Shown in pieces: positions 1 through 8,620 of a stretch of 64,000 bases of DNA. This stretch comes from Pseudarthrobacter sp. BIM B-2242 (GTDB lineage Bacteria; Actinomycetota; Actinomycetes; Actinomycetales; Micrococcaceae). The notes under the pieces were generated by a model that searched no databases, was not told the DNA's origin, and worked only from the letters and a program-made list of their open reading frames with translations. Made by a program: the position numbers and the translations under genes. The stretch's first letter is position 1; every line of letters begins with the position of its first letter. The stretch covers positions 3,906,001-3,970,000 of the forward strand of contig NZ_CP061721.1 in the NCBI RefSeq assembly GCF_014764445.1, written 5' to 3'.

Positions 1-749
1 AGGGTGACCTGGCACGCGACGGCAAGATGACCTACTCCATGCCCGAAACCGCGGAAGAACTGGCCCGCGTGGACAGCATCTCCCGCGAGGACGCGGACGC
101 CTTCGCGGTCCGGTCCCATGAGCGGTCCCTCGCCGCCATCGCCGGGGGCCGGTTCACGGACGAAATCGTTCCGGTGACGGTCAGGACCCGCAAGGCCGAA
201 ACCGTGGTGGACACCGATGAGGGCCCCCGGGCCGGCACCACCATGGACGTGCTCGCCGGCCTGCGCCCCGTCATCCCGGGCGGCTCGGTGGTCACCGCCG
301 GCAACTCCTCCACCCTGAACGACGGCGCCTCCGCGATCATCGTCGCGTCCGAAGCTGCCATCGAACGGCTGGGCCTGACTCCCCGCGCCCGCATCATCGA
401 CGGCGCCTCGGCCGGCTGCGAACCGGAAATCATGGGCATCGGGCCCGTCCCCGCCACGCAGAAGATCCTCAAGCGGAGCGGGCTCAGCGTCGGCGACCTG
501 GGCGCCGTCGAACTCAACGAAGCGTTCGCCACGCAGTCCCTCGCGTGCATGCGCCGGCTGGGCCTGGATCCGGAGATTGTGAACAACGACGGCGGCGCCA
601 TCAGTTTGGGGCACCCGCTTGGTTCCAGCGGATCACGGATCGCCATCACCCTTCTGGGCAGGATGGAGCGCGAGGACGCGAAGATCGGCCTCGCCACCAT
701 GTGCATCGGCGTGGGCCAGGGCACTGCCATGCTGCTGGAGCGCGTCTAG
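1..749 (+). CDS. thiolase (acetyl-CoA acyltransferase), C-terminal part
   Basis: The 5' end lies outside the window and the frame is open from base 3. Thiolases cleave 3-ketoacyl-CoA with CoA in the last step of beta-oxidation or aromatic acid catabolism. The visible part carries the conserved NEAFA block, the GHPLGSSG block with the catalytic histidine, and the C-terminal CIGVGQG block with the proton-shuttling cysteine. The nucleophilic cysteine of the N-terminal half would be upstream. Its TAG stop shares one base with the GTG start of the hydratase, so the two genes are almost certainly cotranscribed. Whether the substrate is fatty acyl, 3-oxoadipyl or a phenylacetate-derived CoA ester cannot be told from this fragment. 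Confidence 0.93.
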   Translation, partial: GDLARDGKMTYSMPETAEELARVDSISREDADAFAVRSHERSLAAIAGGRFTDEIVPVTVRTRKAETVVDTDEGPRAGTTMDVLAGLRPVIPGGSVVTAGNSSTLNDGASAIIVASEAAIERLGLTPRARIIDGASAGCEPEIMGIGPVPATQKILKRSGLSVGDLGAVELNEAFATQSLACMRRLGLDPEIVNNDGGAISLGHPLGSSGSRIAITLLGRMEREDAKIGLATMCIGVGQGTAMLLERV

Positions 750-1537
750 TGGCGGCCGCGGATCTCGCGTCCGAACAGTTCAGCACCCTCCTGGTGGAAG
801 AGCGCGACGACCGGGTAGTGGTTCTCCTCAACCGCCCGGAGGTCCGGAACGCCATTGACCAGCAGATGGTGGATGAACTGCACCTGGTCTGTGCTGCGCT
901 GGAGCAGAATCCCAAGGTCCTGATCATCGCGGGCGTGGATGGCGTGTTTGCCTCCGGGGCGGACATCGCCCAGCTCCGTGAGCGCCGCCGGGATGACGCG
1001 CTGCAGGGCATCAACTCAACCATCTTCGTCCGGATCGCCAAGCTGCCCATGCCGGTCATCGCAGCCTTGGACGGCTACTGCCTGGGCGGCGGCGCCGAAC
1101 TTGCCTACGCTGCGGACTTCCGGATCGGCACGCCCAGCGTGCGGATCGGCAACCCCGAGACCGGGCTGGGCATCCTTGCCGCGGCAGGTGCAAGCTGGCG
1201 GCTGAAGGAACTGGTGGGCGAACCGCTGGCCAAGCAGATCCTGCTCGCCGGTCTGGTGCTCCGGGCAGAGGACGCGCTGGCCGCAAACCTCATCACCGAA
1301 ATCCACGAGGCCCCTGAGCTGATGGACGCCGCCCACAACCTCGCGGACCGGATCGGCCGCCAGGACCCGCTGGCCGTACGGATCACCAAGTCGGTGTTCC
1401 ATGCCCCGGCCGAGGCGCATCCCCTGATTGATCAGCTGGCGCAGGGAATCCTGTTTGAATCCCAGGCCAAGTTCGACCGCATGCAGGCGTTCCTGGACAA
1501 GAAGAAAACGGACAAGACAGAGAAGAAGCAGCCATGA
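749..1537 (+). CDS. enoyl-CoA hydratase/isomerase family protein
   Basis: A 262-residue crotonase-fold protein that hydrates 2-enoyl-CoA. Family landmarks are the oxyanion-hole segment ASGADIAQL, the central LGGGAELAYAADFRI segment, and an NPETGLG segment carrying the expected glutamate. GTG at 749 is preferred because it overlaps the thiolase stop by one base and gives the normal family length; upstream in-frame codons would run through the thiolase gene. It is followed by an ATGA overlap with the dehydrogenase gene. The lysine-rich C-terminus is unremarkable. Together the three genes supply consecutive beta-oxidation steps. A paa-type (phenylacetate) assignment is possible but is not proven by the sequence. 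Confidence 0.92.
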   Translation: MAAADLASEQFSTLLVEERDDRVVVLLNRPEVRNAIDQQMVDELHLVCAALEQNPKVLIIAGVDGVFASGADIAQLRERRRDDALQGINSTIFVRIAKLPMPVIAALDGYCLGGGAELAYAADFRIGTPSVRIGNPETGLGILAAAGASWRLKELVGEPLAKQILLAGLVLRAEDALAANLITEIHEAPELMDAAHNLADRIGRQDPLAVRITKSVFHAPAEAHPLIDQLAQGILFESQAKFDRMQAFLDKKKTDKTEKKQP

Positions 1538-2391
1538 AAAACCCGAACCTCCCCTCCACCGTCGGCGTCCTCGGCGGTGGCCGCATGGGTGCGGGAATCG
1601 CCCACGCCTTCCTGCTCAACGGGGCCAACGTGCTGGTGGTGGAGCGTGATGAAGAGTCCGCCGAAGCCGCCCGCGAACGCGTGGAATCCGCCGCAGCCAA
1701 GAGCATCGAACGCGGCGCCACCGATGCCAACCTGGATGAGATGGTGTCCCGGCTCGCGGTCACGGTGGATTACGACGACTTCAAGGACCGCCAGTTGGTT
1801 GTGGAGGCTGTCCCCGAAGACTGGGACCTGAAGGTCACGGCGCTCCGGGGCATCGAAGCGCGGCTGGCCGAGGACGCCTTCCTGGCGTCCAACACGTCGT
1901 CCCTGTCCGTCAACGGCCTGGCCCGTGAGCTGAAGCGGCCGCAGAACTTCCTGGGCCTGCACTTCTTCAATCCCGTCCCCGCGTCCACCCTCATCGAAGT
2001 GGTACTTGGCGAACAAACCTCCCCCGACGCGGCCGCCGCAGCGAAAAAGTGGGTGGAGGCACTCGGCAAGACCGCCGTCGTCGTTAACGACGCCCCCGGC
2101 TTTGCCTCGTCCCGCCTGGGCGTGGCCATCGCCCTGGAAGCGATGCGCATGGTGGAGGAGGGCGTTGCCTCGGCTGAGGACATCGACAACGCCATGGTCC
2201 TTGGCTACAAGCACCCCACCGGCCCGCTGCGGACCACTGACATCGTGGGCCTGGACGTGCGGCTCGGCATTGCCGAATACTTGCAGTCCACGCTCGGGGA
2301 CCGCTTCGCCCCGCCGCAGATCCTCAAGGACAAGGTGGCCCGCGGCGAGCTCGGCCGCAAGTCGGGCAAGGGCTTCTTCGACTGGCCCTGA
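1534..2391 (+). CDS. 3-hydroxyacyl-CoA dehydrogenase
   Basis: A 285-residue stand-alone L-3-hydroxyacyl-CoA dehydrogenase (the family norm is about 280), oxidising 3-hydroxyacyl-CoA with NAD(P). The N-terminal Rossmann motif is GGGRMGAGIAH, then SNTSSLSV, the HFFNPVP segment with the catalytic histidine, and the NDAPGF hinge leading to the helical C-terminal dimerisation domain. The start overlaps the hydratase stop as ATGA. This is the last gene of the visible operon and is followed by convergent transcription of a lipoprotein gene 24 bases away. It is similar in size to PaaH/FadB2-type enzymes and unlike the fused FadB. Confidence 0.93.
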   Translation: MKNPNLPSTVGVLGGGRMGAGIAHAFLLNGANVLVVERDEESAEAARERVESAAAKSIERGATDANLDEMVSRLAVTVDYDDFKDRQLVVEAVPEDWDLKVTALRGIEARLAEDAFLASNTSSLSVNGLARELKRPQNFLGLHFFNPVPASTLIEVVLGEQTSPDAAAAAKKWVEALGKTAVVVNDAPGFASSRLGVAIALEAMRMVEEGVASAEDIDNAMVLGYKHPTGPLRTTDIVGLDVRLGIAEYLQSTLGDRFAPPQILKDKVARGELGRKSGKGFFDWP

Positions 2392-2415
2392 CCTCGCCTG
2401 CGCCATCCTGAGCGC

Positions 2416-3183
2416 CTACTTCGCGGGCCGCAGCGACGTGATCATCCGCTTGATGTCCTGGTACTCCGCGGTCCCGAGGTACAACTTGACCTGCTCCATA
2501 TATGGCAGTGACTCGGCACCCGGTATCACGTTGTTGTACGGGTGGAAGAACGCCCCGAACATCGCAGCGGTGGGCGGCCAGGTGAAGAAATGGAACATGG
2601 CGCAGGCTGAGTCCCCGGCGGGCAGCTGACTGGTCTGGATGCCGTAGGCCGCTGCCGGGGTGTCGTCCGGACCCGGCACGTCGTCATTCCCGCGGGTCTC
2701 GAAGATAAAACGGGGCGTGGTGCCGTTGTGCGTCAGCGCCGGCAGCTCCTGTGATTCCAGCACCGAATACGGATAGCGCTCCATGCACGTGGACCCCGTG
2801 GCCATGTTCGTCCGGAGCGTGGCCAGCGTCTTGCCTGCCTGGTTGGTGACCTCCGCGAAGGCGCCCCCGCCCAGCGGCAGTTCCCCGGCAGGATCCCTGA
2901 CGCTCCACGTCGCGGGGAGGTCGAAGGTCAGTGCACCGTCCGCCGTGGTGAAACTTGTCCACGCCGCCGGCGCCGGCGCGGTTGCGGTGGCTGTGGGTGT
3001 CCCGTCGGCTGTGGGCACCGGGGTTGCTGTTTCCGTTGGTGTGGCCGGCGCGGACGTGGCTGCTGTTGCCGTTGTTGTGGCCGGCGCCGGCGGCGGTCCC
3101 GCTTCCGGACCGCAGCCGGTGAGGAGCAACGCGGACAGAAGAACCGTGGGAATTACCGCGCGTGGTGCGGCGGGACTGCGCAT
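2416..3183 (-). CDS. secreted lipoprotein of unknown function
   Basis: A 255-residue predicted lipoprotein. The N-terminus has a short charged segment, a hydrophobic stretch and a lipobox ending LLTGC, with the lipidated cysteine near residue 24. A Thr/Pro/Ala-rich low-complexity linker of about 50 residues follows, typical of a cell-wall-spanning spacer, and then a globular domain of about 180 residues that I do not recognise. The ATG at 3183 is chosen because it is preceded by GGAGGG at close spacing; a GTG one codon upstream also exists. It probably sits on the outer face of the membrane. Function unknown. Confidence 0.8.
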   Translation of the reverse strand: MRSPAAPRAVIPTVLLSALLLTGCGPEAGPPPAPATTTATAATSAPATPTETATPVPTADGTPTATATAPAPAAWTSFTTADGALTFDLPATWSVRDPAGELPLGGGAFAEVTNQAGKTLATLRTNMATGSTCMERYPYSVLESQELPALTHNGTTPRFIFETRGNDDVPGPDDTPAAAYGIQTSQLPAGDSACAMFHFFTWPPTAAMFGAFFHPYNNVIPGAESLPYMEQVKLYLGTAEYQDIKRMITSLRPAK

Positions 3184-3311
3184 CACACCCTCCTTTGGGC
3201 CTGACTTTGGTCCTTAAATTGTCCGGGCACCGGGCGCGAAAAGATCCGCGGGCGCGTGCTTTGGCACCGAACTGTTGCGTGGTGTAACAAATGGGCTGTG
3301 CCGCCGGGCTT

Positions 3312-3491
3312 TCAACCTTCGTCAGCAGCCTCCGGGTCCTCCTCCGGCTCGAACGTGTTGGGCTCATGGGTGGCGCCCAGGCCCACGCCGTCGCTCCCGG
3401 CGGGGATCCCGCCGTCGCGCTTTTCTGCCCCGTCAGCAGCGGCATCCTTCGGCTCGTCCTCAGGCAGGGATTCAGGTGAGTTGATGCTCAT
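3312..3491 (-). CDS. small acidic protein, 59 aa
   Basis: A 59-residue, strongly acidic, Pro/Glu/Asp-rich protein without membrane segments and probably disordered. A GGAGGAG Shine-Dalgarno sequence lies directly before the ATG at 3491. A longer in-frame extension exists upstream but is not needed and lacks a ribosome binding site. The composition, rich in EDEP, EPEEDPE and GAEKRD, resembles small acidic proteins that are common and uncharacterised in Arthrobacter-like genomes. No function can be assigned. Confidence 0.6.
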   Translation of the reverse strand: MSINSPESLPEDEPKDAAADGAEKRDGGIPAGSDGVGLGATHEPNTFEPEEDPEAADEG

Positions 3492-3680
3492 GGCTCCTCC
3501 TAGATGTGGGGGAATCACGCTACCAAGCGGGCCAACAAGAATGAACACTTGACGGAAAAGTTCCCTGCGTGGCCGGATTCCCAAAAATTTGATGCGATCT
3601 TGAGCGAACCCTTCGCAACCCATGCAGTTTGCGGTTCACTCTGGACTTATTAACAGAAAGACGGCGGGGAAGGCAGTTCA

Positions 3681-4154
3681 ATGGGGAACGAATCAGCTCT
3701 CGACGAGGTAGTTGCGGTGGCAGGAGTGATCACTGATCACCATCCGCTCGACTTCTACAGCTTGGGGCTGGCCGGTTGTATTGACCGGCTGACAGGCCCT
3801 CTCCGCCAACAAGGGACGGCAGTCCGCTGGGATACTCCGCACTGGGGCATTGAGATCCCGGCGGACTGCGCGTCCCTCCTGTACCAGTCGGCCCGCGAAG
3901 CGCTGAGCAACGCTTTCAAGTACTCAGAGGCCTCCGAACTTACCGTCCAGCTTGCCGCCGTGGGTCACGGCGTGCGCCTGGTGGTGTCCGACGACGGAAC
4001 GGGCTTTGACAGCCATCTGGCCTTCAGCGGGCGGCACCACGGGTACGGGCTGCGGCTCATGTCCGTTGCCGTGCACGAGGCCGGCGGCACCGTCGAGGTC
4101 TGTTCCACGCCAGGGAAGGGCACCACCGTAACGGTGACCCTCCCCCTGGACTGA
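3681..4154 (+). CDS. stand-alone HATPase_c (histidine-kinase-like ATPase) protein
   Basis: A 157-residue protein consisting almost only of a GHKL ATPase domain. The N box is EALSNAFKYS near residues 73-82, the G1 box DDGTGF near 104-109, the G2 region HGYGLRLM near 120-127, followed by GKGTTVTVTLP. These match the catalytic domain of NarL-partner (HisKA_3) sensor kinases, but the dimerisation/phosphohistidine helix and any sensor domain are missing. No response regulator is adjacent. It may be the remnant of a two-component kinase or a free-standing ATPase acting on another protein. The ATG at 3681 follows a GGGGAAGG ribosome site. Confidence 0.75.
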   Translation: MGNESALDEVVAVAGVITDHHPLDFYSLGLAGCIDRLTGPLRQQGTAVRWDTPHWGIEIPADCASLLYQSAREALSNAFKYSEASELTVQLAAVGHGVRLVVSDDGTGFDSHLAFSGRHHGYGLRLMSVAVHEAGGTVEVCSTPGKGTTVTVTLPLD

Positions 4155-4178
4155 GCCTGTGGGTTTGGGGCGGGTGGC

Positions 4179-4790
4179 TTACCGTGAAAGCTTGTCAGGG
4201 TCCGGTTCCGGATCGCCGATGTGGCCCGGCGCATTGGCCGCCAGCACGCGCTGGACGAACGCGCTGTATTCCTCCATGTAGTGCCGGAGGAACTTGGCCG
4301 TCGATTCATCCTGGATTTCGCCGTCTGCCCCGAAAACCTCGGGCTTGAACTGGATGTAGACCTCGGGGGCATTGAGCTGCGGCGCGTCCAGGAAGCTCAA
4401 AACACTGCGCATGGAGGACTGCATCACCGCCGTGCCGATGCTGCCCGGCGAGGCCCCGATGATGCCGGTCGGTTTGCGGGCGAAAGAGTTGGTGCCCCAG
4501 GGCCGCGATGCCCAGTCGATGGCGTTCTTGAGGGCTCCCGGAATGGAGCGGTTGTATTCGGGGGACACAAACAGGATGCCGTCCGAGGCCTCGATGGCTT
4601 CCTTGAGGGCACGTCCCGCCGGCGGAAAATCGGCGTCGTAGTCATAGCTGTAGAGCGGCAGGTCCTTGATGGGGATCTCGGTGAATTCCAGCTCATCCGG
4701 GGCGAGCTTGATCAGCGCCTGCGAGAGGGTGCGGTTGATGGAGCCTGAAGCCAGGCTGCCCACGAAATATCCGATCCTGTACGTTGCCAT
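4179..4790 (-). CDS. NADPH-dependent FMN reductase
   Basis: A 203-residue flavodoxin-fold oxidoreductase. The phosphate-binding loop for FMN is the N-terminal GSLASGSINRTLS segment, and the SPEYNRSIPGALKNAIDWAS segment is diagnostic for the NADPH-dependent FMN reductase/azoreductase family. It probably reduces flavin, quinone or azo compounds in the cytoplasm with NAD(P)H. The ATG at 4790 matches the family start (short segment, then the beta-1 strand); an in-frame extension upstream would add a non-conserved, arginine-rich leader. It runs convergently with the upstream ATPase gene. Confidence 0.88.
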   Translation of the reverse strand: MATYRIGYFVGSLASGSINRTLSQALIKLAPDELEFTEIPIKDLPLYSYDYDADFPPAGRALKEAIEASDGILFVSPEYNRSIPGALKNAIDWASRPWGTNSFARKPTGIIGASPGSIGTAVMQSSMRSVLSFLDAPQLNAPEVYIQFKPEVFGADGEIQDESTAKFLRHYMEEYSAFVQRVLAANAPGHIGDPEPDPDKLSR

Positions 4791-4984
4791 GCGAGTTCCT
4801 TCCCACAGCCGGCGGGCCGGCTGGCCGGTAAGTTTTGGCCGGTGAAGCGGCACAGTGCCCCCTCAGTCCAGCACATAACCCCTGCCGCAGCCATAGCTGC
4901 GCCGGGGTTATTGACACCCCGGTCCGGGAGGGGCTGAATGAGGGATATCCCGCTAGCCACAACACACCAAAGGGAGCATCAGTG

Positions 4985-5119
4985 ATGAAGGACAAGCCAG
5001 CAGCACCGCAGCGGATCCACAGCGAAGCCCCGGCCGAAGGGGACGAGGCAGCGGACCCCACGGACATCCGCATGCACTCGCAGGAACCCGCCGAAGGCGC
5101 CGATCCGGACGACGATTAA
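4985..5119 (+). CDS. small acidic protein with internal repeat, 44 aa
   Basis: A 44-residue acidic protein with two similar segments, IHSEAPAEG and MHSQEPAEG, followed by Asp-rich tails. An AAAGGGAG ribosome site lies 6-8 bases upstream of tandem GTG-ATG codons at 4982/4985. No hydrophobic segment is present. It precedes an SRPBCC gene by about 100 bases. Function unknown. The GC-rich codon pattern and the ribosome site support it being a gene. Confidence 0.55.
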   Translation: MKDKPAAPQRIHSEAPAEGDEAADPTDIRMHSQEPAEGADPDDD

Positions 5120-5222
5120 CGCTGCACCGTAACCCTCTGGAAACTGGTCCGCGGCGGCGATACCGTAAGCATACTGACCATATTGACGTGGCCAGCAGTC
5201 CGTTCCAGTCGAAGGAGACGCC

Positions 5223-5882
5223 ATGAGCGGCAAGGTGCAGAAGAGGATTGTGGTGGACGTGCCGGTCAGCACGGCCTACCGGCAATGGACGCAGTTCGAG
5301 GATTTCCCGCATTTTATGGACGGCGTGGAAAGCGTCACCCGGCTCGGCGATAACCGGCTGAAGTGGGTGGCACGCATTGCCGGCGTGCGCCGGGAGTGGG
5401 AAGCAACCATCCTGGAACAGGTCCCGGACCGGAGGGTGGCGTGGGCTTCCACCGGAGGTGCCACCAACTCCGGCGCCGTGGAATTTACCGACGCCGGCGG
5501 GAACAGGACGGAGGTGGCCCTCACCCTGGAATACCTGCCGGAGGGCATGCTTGAAAAAGTAGGCGAGCTTCTCCACATGGTGGGCCGCCAGGCCGACCAC
5601 GACCTCAGGAAATTCAAGACCTTCATCGAACACCAGGGCCACGCCGCGGGGGCATGGCGCCAGCCGGCCTCCAGTACCGCTGAGAGTCTGACGGGCGATG
5701 CACCGCAGGAGTACAACCGGTTCGCGCATCCGTTCGACCAGACCGGGGGCCTGGTGGACCTTGAGGGCGAGTCGGACGGTTCGGCAGAGGGCGAGTACTA
5801 CAGCAGGGGTGAGCGGCGGGCCCGCAGGATGTCCGACGGCGGCGACTATCCGCCGCCGGGTGGCACCCTGTTCGACCGCTAA
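5223..5882 (+). CDS. SRPBCC (START-like) family protein
   Basis: A 219-residue protein whose first ~145 residues show the SRPBCC/polyketide cyclase pattern: an opening IVVDVPVSTAYRQW strand-helix, the FEDFPHFMDGVESV segment, the REWEATI strand and a long C-terminal helix near LEKVGELL. Such proteins have a hydrophobic cavity that binds lipids or other hydrophobic ligands; the ligand here is unknown. The C-terminal ~70 residues are hydrophilic and probably disordered. AAGGAGA precedes the ATG with good spacing. Confidence 0.82.
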   Translation: MSGKVQKRIVVDVPVSTAYRQWTQFEDFPHFMDGVESVTRLGDNRLKWVARIAGVRREWEATILEQVPDRRVAWASTGGATNSGAVEFTDAGGNRTEVALTLEYLPEGMLEKVGELLHMVGRQADHDLRKFKTFIEHQGHAAGAWRQPASSTAESLTGDAPQEYNRFAHPFDQTGGLVDLEGESDGSAEGEYYSRGERRARRMSDGGDYPPPGGTLFDR

Positions 5883-5901
5883 TCCAGACAGCTAGCCGCA
5901 G

Positions 5902-6864
5902 CTAATCCCAGGCCGGCACCAGCACCACCTCATACTGAGTGGCCGTTGTGTCCATGAATTTGGCGTTCACAGCGGCCAGCGTGCTGCCGTGCCGTGTGTT
6001 GCTGAAGAGGGCAGCGGTGGTTGGAATTTTGAAGTTTCCGTTGGTGATCACCTTCCTGAGCTCTCCGGAGGACAGATCGTCAGCCAGCCGGATGCGGCTG
6101 ATCTGGTTCTTGAAGTTCTGCACCGCCCAGAGCTGGTTGCCGCGGACCACGATCCCGTCAACATTGGGCACATCCACTCCGGCAATCTCCGCACTCCCGC
6201 CTGTCTCCGGGTCAACGGTGAACAGCCTGCCGAAGCCGGAGTGGGCAACGATCAGCACATCGCCGTCCCGGGCAGAAGCTATGCCGTTGATGTTGAAGGC
6301 TCCGGGCAGCGCCGCAGCCGGGCCGTTGAGCGTCAGCTTCTGCATGTCGCCCAGCCTGCCGTGCCGGCCCACGGGGATGAAGTAGAGCTCCCCGGCGGCC
6401 GAATTGGTGAACCAGGCGCCGTCCCGGGTGAGGGCAACGTCGTTGATGAAGCCGGAAGCCAGCGTAAAGTCCTTGACCGGCTCACCGGATTCGGTGTCGT
6501 AGACGTAGGCCTTGCCGGTGGAGCCGCCCGCCACGAACAGCAGGTCATTCCGGATGTCCGCCTTCATACCGACGGCCATCCGCGGTGTCGCATCAAAATC
6601 GGAAACGTCAATGTAGAGCTCCGCGTGGCCGTTCCGGAGGTCGCCGCGGTAGATGTCACCGAGCATCAGGTCACCGGCGTAGAAGGTTGTCCCCCGGCCG
6701 GCGGCTATCCCTTCAGCGGACGTTGCTCCCTCGAGCACAATGACTGAGTCCCCGGGCGGCGTGGCTAACGCTGGGCTGGCAGGAGCCAGCAGCCCCATAA
6801 GTGCGAAGAACACAATGGCGGTACGGCGTTGTACTCTTCCTGAATTCCGGATTGTGCGGGCCAT
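5902..6864 (-). CDS. secreted SMP-30/NHL-like beta-propeller protein
   Basis: A 320-residue exported protein. An N-terminal signal peptide (basic start, hydrophobic core, PASPALA cleavage region near residue 33) is followed by repeated four-stranded blade-like units with recurring GD, VDG and DGAW segments. This resembles SMP-30/gluconolactonase-like propellers (ScoMcrA-type), although no catalytic metal site is convincingly identifiable. The ATG at 6864 has AAGGAAAG upstream; further upstream in-frame codons lack a signal-peptide-compatible sequence. The likely role is an extracytoplasmic binding protein or lactonase. Confidence 0.72.
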   Translation of the reverse strand: MARTIRNSGRVQRRTAIVFFALMGLLAPASPALATPPGDSVIVLEGATSAEGIAAGRGTTFYAGDLMLGDIYRGDLRNGHAELYIDVSDFDATPRMAVGMKADIRNDLLFVAGGSTGKAYVYDTESGEPVKDFTLASGFINDVALTRDGAWFTNSAAGELYFIPVGRHGRLGDMQKLTLNGPAAALPGAFNINGIASARDGDVLIVAHSGFGRLFTVDPETGGSAEIAGVDVPNVDGIVVRGNQLWAVQNFKNQISRIRLADDLSSGELRKVITNGNFKIPTTAALFSNTRHGSTLAAVNAKFMDTTATQYEVVLVPAWD

Positions 6865-7076
6865 TTTGCTTTCCTTGAATCGGCTGATCCGCACAGGCCA
6901 ACATGCGGCAGGCCCGCACGGTTGTCCTGCCAGTTTATGCACCCTGCGGCAGGGCCCGCCAGAGCCGAATACCCCCTCTCTGGCGCGGTCACACTCGGGC
7001 CGCCGGGGCCGCGGGAAAGGCGCCGTGCCGCGCATTCTGCTTACAATCGAATCCTCAACCGCCTACTGAGGGACCC

Positions 7077-7415
7077 ATGAAGAAACTCGCCACCGCCCTG
7101 ATTGCCGCCGGCCTTGTGCTGACCGCATCGGCATGCACCGTGCCCACCAAACTTTCCAACGCCCAAACCTGCGAGCGTGTGCAGGTTGTCCTCTCGGACC
7201 CCGCGAACAACGCCGGCAAGACGGGCCTGGTGCGCCTCGCCAACCAGATCCGGCCCATTGAAGCTGTGGCGTCGGACGATCTCAAGCCTGCGCTCGGATC
7301 CTTCATCGAGTACGCCGACGAAGCCTCCAAGGAGACGCCGGACGAGGGCAAGCTTGGGGACATGCAGGCCAACAACCAGGCGGCCAGCACGGCGCTGTCC
7401 ACTTACTGCCAGTAA
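7077..7415 (+). CDS. small putative lipoprotein, 112 aa
   Basis: A 112-residue protein with an MKK start, a hydrophobic segment and a lipobox-like TASAC ending at Cys20. The mature part is a hydrophilic, mostly helical domain of about 90 residues with a C-terminal cysteine that could pair with the one near residue 32. No family recognised. The gene is closed by a strong inverted repeat 11 bases after the stop codon, so it is probably a monocistronic unit. Confidence 0.72.
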   Translation: MKKLATALIAAGLVLTASACTVPTKLSNAQTCERVQVVLSDPANNAGKTGLVRLANQIRPIEAVASDDLKPALGSFIEYADEASKETPDEGKLGDMQANNQAASTALSTYCQ

Positions 7416-7426
7416 GCACCCAGGGG

Positions 7427-7470
7427 AACCGTACGTATGGCGGCAGGCTGGCCGCCATACGTACGGTTTT
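7427..7470 (+). terminator. intrinsic terminator after the small lipoprotein gene
   Basis: An 18-bp perfect inverted repeat (arms 7427-7444 and 7451-7468, starting AACCGTACG) with a 6-base loop and a following T-run. It lies directly downstream of the lipoprotein stop codon. Confidence 0.85.
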
Positions 7471-7587
7471 GGTTTGCTGCAAGCCCCTTACCGCGCCACT
7501 GATCCTGTGAAATGTGCCTCACCGCGGGACGATCGCGCCCGCTCCGCCGTTTAACAGTCGGTTCAACAATCGGCGGGAGGAGGCCAC

Positions 7588-8183
7588 GTGCTCATTGTTC
7601 TGACCGGAATCGACGGCTCGGGTAAATCCAGGGCCGCCCAGGCCTTGGTCTCCGCGGCCCGCGCAGAGGGCAAAAAGGCGCTGCTGCTCAACAACCATGC
7701 CGGCCGGCGCAGCATGTCCGTGCTGGGCGAACGGCTTGGGATCCGCTGGCCGCTCCGGCTGGGTGAGGCCGTGGAAACCACCCTCCGCGTCATCAACGTC
7801 CTGGTGTCCCACGCGAAGGCCAGCCGGTTCGACGGCCTGGTGGTGATGGACCGGCACCTGTACTGCCAGCTCGCCCTGCGCACTGCGAAAGGCCTGCCTC
7901 GCGGCCGCCTGCTCCCCTGGCTGTTGTCCCGGCTGCCGGCACCGGACGCGGTGGTGCACCTGGAGATCGAGCCCGCACTGGCCACCGGCGCATCATGGCG
8001 CGCGGCACTGACGCCGAAACGCTGGCCGACCTTTCAGCCTTCCGGGACGCCTACCGCTCCATGCCCGAGTACGGGGCATTCCTGGAGGTCGACGGCGGCC
8101 GTCCGCCGGCAGAGGTGCTGGCTGCGCTGAAGAACATCGTGCGCGGGATGACTCTGCGCGCGGCGGATCCCGCGGCGGCCTGA
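7588..8183 (+). pseudogene. thymidylate kinase-like gene with a 1-nt frameshift
   Basis: A GTG start with a perfect GGGAGGAGG ribosome site opens a P-loop kinase: GIDGSGKS near residues 7-14, the DRH motif in VVMDRHLY, and a LEIEPALA segment. At about 7980 the frame breaks. The continuation (the IMARGTDAET lid, then the AFRDAY helix and the end of the protein at 8181-8183) is in the next frame. Inserting one base near 7981 restores a continuous kinase of about 198 residues. This is either a recent inactivating deletion or a sequencing/assembly error. It is a dTMP-kinase-like nucleotide kinase and probably not the cell's only one. Confidence 0.75.
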
Positions 8184-8204
8184 TCCCCCTTTAATCTGGG
8201 GGTC
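8182..8204. terminator. hairpin between convergent genes
   Basis: A short CCCCC/GGGGG stem with an A/T-rich loop sits between the ends of the kinase-like gene and the cupin gene. It could end transcription from both sides. No clear T-run, so it is tentative. Confidence 0.4.
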
Positions 8205-8221
8205 GCCGCATCTGAGCCCGC

Positions 8222-8620
8222 TTAGATCAGCGCGTGCAGGCCCCTGCTCCGCGGCCGGCCGAAGGACGCCGCCCCGAGGAACTCGATGGCGACGAACGGC
8301 TCGGAGCCCACCACCCACTCATCGTGCCCGGGAGGCAGCGCATAGGTGTCATGGGCGCGGATAGTGGACCTCACGCCGTCGGACGTTTGAATCTCCAGCG
8401 AGCCGGAGACACAGTAGCCCAGATGGTTGTGCTCGCAGAAATCCGTCAGTTCCGTAGGCTTGGCGGACTCGGACCACCGCCAGCCGGGGGCGAGGATCAA
8501 GCGGGCCACGGAGTAGTCGTCGACGGTGACGAGATCGAACTCGGCCTTATCAGGGCATCTCTTTTTGTCCGGGACGTCCAGGGACTTAACGGCCAGGGCT
8601 CTGATGAAATTTGCGGTCAT
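8222..8620 (-). CDS. cupin-domain protein
   Basis: A 132-residue single-domain cupin. Motif 1 contains the metal-ligand pair in EHNHLGYCVSG and motif 2 corresponds to TYALPPGHDEWVVG, which supports a small beta-barrel with a bound metal. The function (sensor, isomerase or dioxygenase-like) cannot be deduced. It is convergent with the upstream kinase gene and has no operon partners. Confidence 0.8.
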   Translation of the reverse strand: MTANFIRALAVKSLDVPDKKRCPDKAEFDLVTVDDYSVARLILAPGWRWSESAKPTELTDFCEHNHLGYCVSGSLEIQTSDGVRSTIRAHDTYALPPGHDEWVVGSEPFVAIEFLGAASFGRPRSRGLHALI

